DNA of 35,498 nucleotides from Actinomycetota bacterium (GTDB taxonomy: Bacteria > Actinomycetota > Acidimicrobiia > Acidimicrobiales > Iamiaceae), in contig CAUJFC010000065.1 in assembly GCA_963169755.1 (NCBI GenBank), forward strand, positions 1 through 35,498, given 5' to 3'. Shown piece by piece: positions 28,117-35,498 of the stretch; position 1 is the first letter of the stretch, and every line of letters starts with the position of its first letter. The notes below the pieces were generated by a model. That model was not told the origin of the DNA. It made no database searches and saw only the letters and a program-made list of their open reading frames with translations. Both the position numbers and the translations under genes were made by a program.

Positions 28117-29007
28117 TCAGCTCCGGAACACCTCGATGGGTTCGCCATCACCCACCAGCGATGGGAAGTACTCGGCGATGTGCATCGGTATCCGGACACA
28201 GCCGTGGCTGGCCGGCCTGTTGGGGACCGAGCCCGCCCCGTGCACCGCTATTCCACCGTTGAAGTACACCGGGTTGTACAGCCGACCCAGCGGAGCATCA
28301 CGCCAGCCCGACACCCTCCGCCCGAACGCGTACACCCCGGTGGGAGTGACCGCGCTTCCGCATCGGCGACCCTCCCTGGTTCGCTCGCAGTAGGCCACCT
28401 CGCTACCGGTGGACACATGGGTGACCAAGTCGAGCACGTTGTCTCGCCAGACCAGCATCACCTGACGCGAGAGGTCCACCTCGACATGGGTGGGCCCGAG
28501 CTCAGGGCGCAGCATCACCGGTGCCGGGCGCGACAGGATCAACGCTTCCAGCTCGGGGGTCACCACTCCGTCACGGGGAAACCCGAACAGCGCCTGAAAC
28601 GCCCATACCGCCATGACGGTCCTGACGCCGAAACGACCGTCGGCCACCCCGGGGTCGTAGGCCTGGGCGGCCAGAGCCTCCTGGAGTGCCCGAGTGCGAG
28701 TTCCCATGCTCCCGGCCTGCAAGGGACCGGGAGGCTCGGTGAGGGTCTCGGGTGCGACGGTGGTGGTGGTTACCGGCACGGTCGTGGTTGGCGCCACCGT
28801 GGTGGTCGGAGCCGTTGACGTGGTGGCAGCCGGGGCCGTCGCTGATGTCGGCGGCGCAGCGGTGGTGGACGGCACCGAGCTCGATGGTGGGGCGGTGGCC
28901 ACGGTCCGACCGGCCGTCGAGCCCGAGTCGGCACAACCCACCATCAACGCCATGGCCATCACCGATCCGATGGTCGCAGCTCTCCACGCGCCTCCCCGAA
29001 CCATCAC
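28117..29007 (-). CDS. L,D-transpeptidase lipoprotein with peptidoglycan-binding domain
   Basis: YkuD motif 'IAVHGAGSVPNRPASHGCVRIP', PG-binding 'GTRTRALQEALAAQAYDPGVADGRFG', lipobox 'MALMVGC', Thr/Pro/Val-rich linker. Confidence 0.93.
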   Translation of the reverse strand: MMVRGGAWRAATIGSVMAMALMVGCADSGSTAGRTVATAPPSSSVPSTTAAPPTSATAPAATTSTAPTTTVAPTTTVPVTTTTVAPETLTEPPGPLQAGSMGTRTRALQEALAAQAYDPGVADGRFGVRTVMAVWAFQALFGFPRDGVVTPELEALILSRPAPVMLRPELGPTHVEVDLSRQVMLVWRDNVLDLVTHVSTGSEVAYCERTREGRRCGSAVTPTGVYAFGRRVSGWRDAPLGRLYNPVYFNGGIAVHGAGSVPNRPASHGCVRIPMHIAEYFPSLVGDGEPIEVFRS

Positions 29008-29053
29008 GCCTCTCTCCCGTCTGTGGCGATCTGTCGTCAGTCTCGCGCGACCG

Positions 29054-29812
29054 TCAGGCCAGACCCAGGGCCGCCGCCAGATCCCGGTGATCGCTCACCA
29101 CCGCATCTCCCTCGATATCGAGGGTTCCGTCGTTGTGAGAGCCCTTGTCATCGGCTACCCCGCGGTAGCGCACGGCGAAGATCCCCATCGACTGAGCCCC
29201 GGCGACATCGGTACGTCTCAGATCACCGATGTGCGCAGTCTCGGCGGGAGCGAACCCACCCAGTCCCTCCAGAGCGTGGTGGAAAATCCGGGCGTCAGGC
29301 TTGAACGTTCCGACCTCGTCACTGAAGGACCAGTGGTCGAAGTACCCCATCAGGCCATGGTCGGTCAGATAGCGCCGAAGCGTGTAGGACGGCGACAGGC
29401 CCACGTCACAGATGATCCCGATCTTGACGCCGGCATCGGAGAGCGCGGCCAGAGCCATCTCCACGTGAGGCGTCGGCTCCGGGCTCCATGTCGGGTCGGG
29501 GTCGGTCACCACCTCCACCAGGGCCTTCACCACATCGGGCGGCGGAGCCAGGCCCAGGTGGGCCAGGCAATCACGAACGGCGTCGTAGGCCGAATAGGAG
29601 AGGTTGGCTTTCCACGCGGCATCGAAACGCTTCCATGCCGATCCGTAGGCGGCGTCGAGGTGAGACCGCTCCAGCGCCAGGCCCTCGCCTTCGAGGATCC
29701 CCAACCAGGCCTGGAGTCGACGGTCCCGGATCTGGCTCTGCTGGCAGATGAGGGTGTTCCAGAAGTCGAAGGTGACCGCCCGGATCGGTCTCCTCGGCAG
29801 AGTTTCAGTCAT
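29054..29812 (-). CDS. HAD-family hydrolase
   Basis: 'RAVTFDFWNTLICQQSQIRDRR', 'GIICDVGLSPSYTLRRYL', 'FKPDARIFHHALEGLG', 'AHIGDLRRTDVAGAQSMG'. Confidence 0.92.
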   Translation of the reverse strand: MTETLPRRPIRAVTFDFWNTLICQQSQIRDRRLQAWLGILEGEGLALERSHLDAAYGSAWKRFDAAWKANLSYSAYDAVRDCLAHLGLAPPPDVVKALVEVVTDPDPTWSPEPTPHVEMALAALSDAGVKIGIICDVGLSPSYTLRRYLTDHGLMGYFDHWSFSDEVGTFKPDARIFHHALEGLGGFAPAETAHIGDLRRTDVAGAQSMGIFAVRYRGVADDKGSHNDGTLDIEGDAVVSDHRDLAAALGLA

Positions 29813-29860
29813 CGGGCCATCCTCGCGGATGGGGCACCCGGTCGGTACGCTTGGTTCACG

Positions 29861-32188
29861 GTGACGGCCCCCAGCAACTCGCCCGCGCCCACCGCGCCTC
29901 CCCCCGATTCGGCCCCCACCCAGCGACCTTCAACCGTCGGTGGAGCGGGGGAATCCACCGTGTCTTCGCTGCGCACCCGCTCGGGCCCATCCGAGGTTCC
30001 GGTGAACCTGGTGATGGCCGCCCGCCGGGGTGATCCCGCCGCTTTCGCCCGAATGGTCGAGCACTGGAACCCTCACCTGCGACCGTTCGTGCACCACGTC
30101 CTGGCCGGTGATGGTTCAGTCGACCGGGCGTTGTCGGCTGCCTACATCCGGGCCTACCGGGCACTCCCCCGCTATGACGCCAGCCAGAAGCCCGGACTGT
30201 GGCTCCATCGGATCGCCTACCTGGCGGCCACCGACGAATTACGCCGCTACACCCGCGATCCGCTCCATCGGCGAAACCTGGCCGACCAGGGTCGAGCCGA
30301 GACCGCCACCGACGCCGTACGCGACCACCTGGGTCTGTCACCTCACGACATCGACGAGCTGGTGGTGAGCACCGATCCGACCCCGGAGCGAACGGTCGAC
30401 GTCGGCCCCGGCATCGAGATCGACGTCGACTCTGTCGAGGAACCCGATCTCGATACCGAGAGCGCCCTGGTCGAGGCCCGGGCCATCATGGCGCTCGACG
30501 AGGACGGTCGGCGGGCACTTGTTCCACCCGGCTGGCGGCGACTGGCACCCGACCAACGAGCCCTGGCGGTCATGGTTGATCTGTCCGGATACCGGCTCGA
30601 AGATGCCTCGGCCGCCCTGGACGCCCACCCGGCAGAGGCCGCCGCCCGCCTGGAATCGGCCCGGCGACTGCTCTGTCGGCTCCAGGGGGTGACAGTTCCC
30701 ACGGGTCCCCTCGACTCTCATCCCGAGACCCTCCGAACAGCCCACGACGTTCTGACCGCGATGGAGGTTCCCCCGGCCGACCAACGGTTCTGGTCGGTGC
30801 TGGGTCGCCGTCTGCTGGCCGAGCGCGAGGCCCCGGCCGCCGCTGCCATCGACCCCCATGAACGCCTGGCTCGTTTGCATCCGGCCGAACCCGGGTTCAA
30901 GCCGCGGGAGTCCCATCATTCCCCACCCGACGCGGCCCGCCGCCGGATTCACCAGTTGGCCGAGCAGGCCGAGGTGGCCAGCCCCGTAGACACCGGGCGC
31001 CGCCGGCCCCGGGCCGTCATTGTGCTGGCGGGGATCGCGGCGGTCGCCCTGTTGGTGGCCGCGGTGATGATCGGCACCAGCTCGCGGATTCCCGACGGCT
31101 CTCGGCCCGCCAGTGAAGTGGCCAAGGAAACCGCTACCGCCATGGCGGCTGGACCGTTCCAGAAGGTAACCGCCAACGTCTCTGAGACCGCCCCGGGCGG
31201 ACGTACGTCCACCCGGTCCTACGAGATCGTGTTGGGTTCGGATGGCTCCTGGGCGGTGTCCACCAGCGGAACCATCGACCAGACCACCTACGACGCCACC
31301 AGCGGCCTGCTGCGGCGGGTGGCCGTGGTCGGTGAAGGGGCGAGGGCCCAGGTCTACGCCACCGACTCACCCGGCCTGGCCGCCGGGGCACCCGATGCCA
31401 GTCCGACTCAACCCACCCCGCTGGACGACCTGGGGGCGGTGCCCTCCCTGCTTCGGGCCGCTGATCGAACCCGGATGCCGCGCCGCACGATCGGTGACAC
31501 CGCGGTCCGCACCCTCACCAGATCCCTGCCGACCGGAGCCGAGGGGGCCGCCGAGCAGTGGCAGGTGAGCATCTCCACCAGCACCTCGCTTCCTGTGGAG
31601 ATCGTCCGGTCCCGCGATGGCCGGGTCGTCCGCCGGATCAACATCGAGAGATGGCAGAAGGTCACCGCGGTTCCGGCCACCACCTTCTCCCAGCCCGTTC
31701 CCGACGGGGTGGAGCCAACGGTCGATGACAGCGGGTTCGCCACCACCGACCTGGCAGCCGTACCTCTGCTGGGACGGGGCGAGCCCGTAACCCCGTCGTG
31801 GCTGCCACCGGGCTTCGAACTGTCGGTGGTGGCGGTCCGCTCCGAGGCTCCCAGCAGCCGGCCATCCACGTCGGCCGGATCGAACCCCGCTGACATCGGG
31901 GTGATGTCGCTCGGCTACCAACACGGCGTCCAGCGCATAACCGTCACATCCCGGGCTGCTGGCGCCGACCCCACGGCCTGGAGTTCGCCGTTCGTGCCGG
32001 TCGCTGGAGGTGGCCGGGCTCAGGCCAGAGTCCTGGGTGATGGGCGCTACAACGGGGCCCGGGTGACAATCGACGTCGACGCCCGGGGACGCAGCCGGTT
32101 GTGGGGTATCAGCGGCGACACGGTGTTCACCGTGGCCGGTGATCTGACCCCCGATCAGGCGTTCCGGGTAGCCGCCTCGTTCAGGTGA
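29861..32188 (+). CDS. ECF sigma-like / single TM / extracytoplasmic RseB- or LolA-like fusion protein
   Basis: 'MAARRGDPAAFARMVEHWNPHLRPFV...RALPRYDASQKPGLWLHRIAYLAATDELRRYTR' (region 2-like), 'WRRLAPDQRALAVMVDLSGYRLEDASAALDAHPAEAAARLESARRLL' (region 4-like), TM 'AVIVLAGIAAVALLVAAVMIG', C-terminal 'WLPPGFELSVVAV...'; GTG 29861 preceded by TACGCT-N9. Confidence 0.75.
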   Translation: MTAPSNSPAPTAPPPDSAPTQRPSTVGGAGESTVSSLRTRSGPSEVPVNLVMAARRGDPAAFARMVEHWNPHLRPFVHHVLAGDGSVDRALSAAYIRAYRALPRYDASQKPGLWLHRIAYLAATDELRRYTRDPLHRRNLADQGRAETATDAVRDHLGLSPHDIDELVVSTDPTPERTVDVGPGIEIDVDSVEEPDLDTESALVEARAIMALDEDGRRALVPPGWRRLAPDQRALAVMVDLSGYRLEDASAALDAHPAEAAARLESARRLLCRLQGVTVPTGPLDSHPETLRTAHDVLTAMEVPPADQRFWSVLGRRLLAEREAPAAAAIDPHERLARLHPAEPGFKPRESHHSPPDAARRRIHQLAEQAEVASPVDTGRRRPRAVIVLAGIAAVALLVAAVMIGTSSRIPDGSRPASEVAKETATAMAAGPFQKVTANVSETAPGGRTSTRSYEIVLGSDGSWAVSTSGTIDQTTYDATSGLLRRVAVVGEGARAQVYATDSPGLAAGAPDASPTQPTPLDDLGAVPSLLRAADRTRMPRRTIGDTAVRTLTRSLPTGAEGAAEQWQVSISTSTSLPVEIVRSRDGRVVRRINIERWQKVTAVPATTFSQPVPDGVEPTVDDSGFATTDLAAVPLLGRGEPVTPSWLPPGFELSVVAVRSEAPSSRPSTSAGSNPADIGVMSLGYQHGVQRITVTSRAAGADPTAWSSPFVPVAGGGRAQARVLGDGRYNGARVTIDVDARGRSRLWGISGDTVFTVAGDLTPDQAFRVAASFR

Positions 32189-32792
32189 GAACCGCCGGAA
32201 CCGCCAGATCACCGAAGAACCGTTCCAACGACGCCCGGTCAGGGGCGACGCTGGGCACCACCAGTACCAACAGCACCTGGGCCAGCAACCAACTCACCGC
32301 CATCGCGGCATCGATCCCGGGCCGCAGACCATCGGCCTGGGCGACGGCCTCCAGGTACGGGCGGTAGAAGGCATGAATCGTACCGAGTACCCGCTCGTCG
32401 GGGTCGAGTTCGGTCCATGGACCCGCTACGTCGGCCCCCGCGAACAACTGGGCCAGTGACGGGGTAGCACGCACGGTCAGCACGGTGTGGACCAGGGCCG
32501 CCGTGAGCCGTTCGGTTGGGTCTCCCGGTGCATCCAGTAACTCGCGGCACTCCGTGGCCAGCCGGTTGGAGGCCCTCAGCACCAGGTGCGTGATCAGTTT
32601 CTCCCGCCCACCCATGTGACGGTGCACGGTCATCCGGGTGGTGCCGGCCGCCTCAGCCACCTGATCGAGAGTCAGGGCGAGCCCGTAGGCCTCGAAGCAG
32701 GCGTCACCGGCCGCCAGAATGCGCTCCCTGGTTCCCCGACCGCGTCTGTTCCCGGCCGAGGGAACCGACGGGTCGGGTTCAGGGGGCGTCAC
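32181..32792 (-). CDS. TetR/AcrR family transcriptional regulator
   Basis: 'TRERILAAGDACFEAYGLALTLDQVAEAAGTTRMTVHRHMGGREKLITHLV' TetR HTH; GTG 32792. Confidence 0.88.
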   Translation of the reverse strand: MTPPEPDPSVPSAGNRRGRGTRERILAAGDACFEAYGLALTLDQVAEAAGTTRMTVHRHMGGREKLITHLVLRASNRLATECRELLDAPGDPTERLTAALVHTVLTVRATPSLAQLFAGADVAGPWTELDPDERVLGTIHAFYRPYLEAVAQADGLRPGIDAAMAVSWLLAQVLLVLVVPSVAPDRASLERFFGDLAVPAVLT

Positions 32793-35172
32793 CGTTCTCC
32801 ACCGCCTGGTACCGACGGCAGGCCTGACCTCTGAGCGATGGGCATTCCCAGGTGGCTTCGGGCATGACCAGATCTGGGAGCACTCCGACCACCAGCCGGG
32901 AGGCTGACGCTCCACCCCATGCGACATCACGGGGGGTGCCGTCCTCACCGATGGTGGTGAAGGTCCAGGCCCCGAAGTTGCGACCAGGACTGGAAATGGA
33001 CACCGCCAGTCTGTCGCCTACGCGGAACGCCTGGGCGAACGACGGGAGAGCAACCGTCACCCTGGTCAGCTTGTTCTTCGGCATCGGCTCGGAGTCAGCC
33101 GCCGAGAAGGTGCGGTCGATACGAAGCTCGGTGGACGAGTCGGCTTCGGCCCGGTCGCTCAGACGCAACAGCCCCGAGGTGATCAACCATTCGGTGTCAT
33201 CGGGGCGGACCAGGCTGATGCTCACCTGAACATCAGCGTCCCCGACCGGAACCGCCATGAACAGCTCGGCGTAGCCCGGTCCTCCCAATACCGCCGGCTG
33301 AGTGAAGGGCTCGGTGATGTAGCCGAGAGAGTCGCCGTCGACGAACCGGGTCCAGTCCAGGTCCCAGACCGGGGCCAGAAGCTCATAGCCCTTCTCACCG
33401 AAGAAGTCCTCTGACCCCGAGGCCAAGTCGTTGGCGTAACGCGCCACACCATCGTCAGTCGGCGCATCGTCCACCAAGCCACCGTCGCCATCCAGGTAGA
33501 ACGATCGTGTTTCAGTGCCCTTCGGTGGCCACGACTCGTAGTTGGTCTCGACCAGTGACACCGGAGCTCCGGGTACCTGGCCTCCCGCCCCACTCTCGTA
33601 CAGAACCCGAATCGGGGGCTCGGACTGGTACGCGGCGAGGGCGTCGTCGTAGCGGTCTGGGTAGTACTGAGCGAAGCGGTCGGGCTGAAAAACGAGCCCC
33701 GGAGTACCGAAGGCGTCCTCGAAGTAGGGCGGGGCGGCAGCCCGCAGGCCGTCGTCGAGGTGAGGCACCTGATCGGCCACGTAGAACTGGAGGAACTCCA
33801 GCCAGCGGGTCAGAACCTGGGGGGCGTAACCATCGGGGTGCCGGCCGTTGTAGAGGGTCACCTTCAGGTCAGGGCTGTCGGTGAACTCGTCGAGCATGTC
33901 GATGAACTGGGGTCCGGTCTGCTCGTCCTGCCAGGCCCCAGCCAGGAACACCGGCACGTCGATACGGGGTACCAGCTTGTCCAGGGCCCGGGCGTCGGCA
34001 GACGCCGGGCGGTGGACCAGGCTCTTACCGAAAGCCTCGAAGTCGATGTTCTGCTCCCGCAGGGCCTGGTGAGCTTCGCAGGTCTCGTCGCCGGCCTCGA
34101 TTCGTTCATCGGTCCATGACATCCCTCCCGCCGAGGACTGGCGGTCACGTTCGGCCAGCCACTGCCGGGTGAAGCCGCCGTTGTAGACGCCGCCCGGCCA
34201 CTGCTGCAGCCAGGGATCCTTGATCACCGACAGTGGTGCTATGGCCGCCAGGCTCGGAGGGCGAGTGGCGGCGGTGTAGAGCTGGGTGATGCCCGAGTAC
34301 GACAGACCGACCATGCCGACCTTGGAGCCCTTGACCCAGGGTTGAGTGGCCACCGCCTCGATCACGTCGTAACCGTCCACCTGTTGAGCCCGGTTGAAGA
34401 CGTCGAACACGCCACCCGAACAGCCGGTTCCTCGCATGTTCACGCCGACAGTGGCGAATCCCAACAGACCGGCGATCATCGACCCAGGCTCGGTCGCGTC
34501 GGGATTCGAGACGGCGTAGCCCGAGTACTCGACCACCGTGGGGTAGGGGCCTTTGGACACGGGCCCAGGAAGGCGCACCGTCACGCTGAGCTGGACGCCG
34601 TCGCGCATCGTTATGTAACCGAACCAGGAGGTCTCATCTCCCGATGGTCCGATCTTGCCGGCCTGGGACTGGTACCAGTCGGGCTCGGGATGGTCCTCGT
34701 AGCCGAGGACCTGGAAGGGCTCGGACACCTGAACCGGCTCGGAGTCCTCGAGTCGGATGGTGTATCCCTTGCCGGCCTCGACCACATATCCCTGGTCGGT
34801 CGGCAGCTTGGCGCGGGCTCCGGTCTGGAACTCGGCCAGCTCATGAGGCAGGTACGAGAAGTGGGCTTGGCCGAACTTGTCGGCCTTCAGGATCACCAGC
34901 CGACGGCCATCGGCATCGACCAGTGACAGCCGCTGGCGGGGCTCGACACCGGTGACGGTGACCTCTTCGGTACCCGGGGTCACCTCGAAGGCCGCGGCGG
35001 TGGTGGGCTGATCAGGGTCGACCTCGACTGGGAGACTGGGAGCGTCCAGCCCGTCGGAACGCTCAGTTCCCTTCGCCCCGGCGTCGCTGTTGCTGCAACC
35101 GCTCACGCCGCCCATCAACAGTGCAGCCGAGACCAGCGCGGCTGCGAACCGACGTGACAACACCCTGTTCAT
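32779..35172 (-). CDS. CocE/NonD family (X-Pro dipeptidyl-peptidase S15-like) lipoprotein hydrolase
   Basis: 'YITMRDGVQLSVTVRLPGPVSKGPYPTVVEYSGY', 'VGMVGLSYSGITQLYTAATRPPSLAAIAPLSV', 'VPVFLAGAWQDEQTG'; lipobox 'LLMGGVSGC'. Confidence 0.93.
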   Translation of the reverse strand: MNRVLSRRFAAALVSAALLMGGVSGCSNSDAGAKGTERSDGLDAPSLPVEVDPDQPTTAAAFEVTPGTEEVTVTGVEPRQRLSLVDADGRRLVILKADKFGQAHFSYLPHELAEFQTGARAKLPTDQGYVVEAGKGYTIRLEDSEPVQVSEPFQVLGYEDHPEPDWYQSQAGKIGPSGDETSWFGYITMRDGVQLSVTVRLPGPVSKGPYPTVVEYSGYAVSNPDATEPGSMIAGLLGFATVGVNMRGTGCSGGVFDVFNRAQQVDGYDVIEAVATQPWVKGSKVGMVGLSYSGITQLYTAATRPPSLAAIAPLSVIKDPWLQQWPGGVYNGGFTRQWLAERDRQSSAGGMSWTDERIEAGDETCEAHQALREQNIDFEAFGKSLVHRPASADARALDKLVPRIDVPVFLAGAWQDEQTGPQFIDMLDEFTDSPDLKVTLYNGRHPDGYAPQVLTRWLEFLQFYVADQVPHLDDGLRAAAPPYFEDAFGTPGLVFQPDRFAQYYPDRYDDALAAYQSEPPIRVLYESGAGGQVPGAPVSLVETNYESWPPKGTETRSFYLDGDGGLVDDAPTDDGVARYANDLASGSEDFFGEKGYELLAPVWDLDWTRFVDGDSLGYITEPFTQPAVLGGPGYAELFMAVPVGDADVQVSISLVRPDDTEWLITSGLLRLSDRAEADSSTELRIDRTFSAADSEPMPKNKLTRVTVALPSFAQAFRVGDRLAVSISSPGRNFGAWTFTTIGEDGTPRDVAWGGASASRLVVGVLPDLVMPEATWECPSLRGQACRRYQAVENGDAP

Positions 35173-35205
35173 GGATCATCCCCTGAGGATCACACTGCCC
35201 GGTTA

Positions 35206-35236
35206 TGTGACACACAACTTTGCCATGTCACACAAC
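35206..35236. promoter_or_regulatory. Repeat element upstream of CocE-TetR operon (candidate operator)
   Basis: TGTGAC-N15-GTCACA inverted repeat overlapping two CACACAAC direct repeats with 18-nt period. Confidence 0.45.
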
Positions 35237-35284
35237 TGCGAGCAAGGACCACCCGGAGTGGGGTCGATCCTCTGGTCGAATCAG

Positions 35285-35498
35285 TCAGGGCTCGGGAGCC
35301 AACCAGTCCTCCAGACTGGCCTCGTCCCAGTCGTCAGGTCCGTACACGGTGCCGGGCATCGGGGTCATGATGTGCGTCGACCCGCCGGTCACCCACTGGG
35401 TCGCCATCTGTTCCCACTGGACCAGACGCTCGTCGGGTTCGGCCTCGTCGCTCAGGCCTCGGGCCGCATCCCGGGCGGCGCGCAGACGGGTCTGCTCG
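35285..35498 (-). CDS. C-terminal fragment of an unidentified protein (start outside window)
   Basis: Open frame '...EQTRLRAARDAARGLSDEAEPDERLVQWEQMATQWVTGGSTHIMTPMPGTVYGPDDWDEASLEDWLAPEP*'. Confidence 0.55.
   Translation of the reverse strand, partial: EQTRLRAARDAARGLSDEAEPDERLVQWEQMATQWVTGGSTHIMTPMPGTVYGPDDWDEASLEDWLAPEP

Noticed and set aside
28740-28920. GTG/ACC-rich repetitive tract
   Set aside because: Explained by the Thr/Val/Pro-rich linker of the exported L,D-transpeptidase.
28694-29860. N-terminal ~390-aa extension of the pseudo-sigma ORF
   Set aside because: Runs antisense through the L,D-transpeptidase and HAD genes; GTG 29861 with upstream TACGCT is a better start.

Overview
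High-GC actinobacterial-type chromosome segment (composition, F420-dependent DDN-family protein and ECF-like factors suggest Actinobacteria; an Acidimicrobiia-like origin is a guess). It is densely coded with about 34 supported genes. No tRNA, rRNA, CRISPR array, transposase or prophage was recognised. Contents in order: C-terminus of a biotin carboxylase/BCCP protein; lipoprotein; GNAT; RsmI; DUF192; YchF; PAS-GGDEF cyclase; HAD phosphatase; truncated PolX-like PHP protein; a 28-aa bL37-like ribosomal protein gene missing from the ORF track; Zn-ribbon Ser/Thr kinase; DUF983; Zn/Mn ABC importer operon under a near-perfect Fur/Zur-type palindrome; DUF2269-like protein; thioredoxin-like protein; divergent FumC and class I fumarase; F420/DDN-like protein; cNMP-binding protein; vWA protein divergent from an ECF-like gene coupled to an orphan gene; ABC-F; PilZ-like; EEP nuclease; serine hydrolase; SDR; L,D-transpeptidase; HAD; a sigma-like/TM/extracytoplasmic fusion protein; TetR; CocE-type hydrolase. 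The most interesting items are the membrane-tethered pseudo-sigma fusion (29861-32188), the ECF-like/orphan/vWA locus (19893-22763), the hidden bL37-like gene (7651-7737), the metal-responsive operator (10400-10418), and a recurrent TANNNT-N6-10-start-codon arrangement at eleven genes that suggests widespread leaderless transcription. Everything was read by eye; no search or folding was run.
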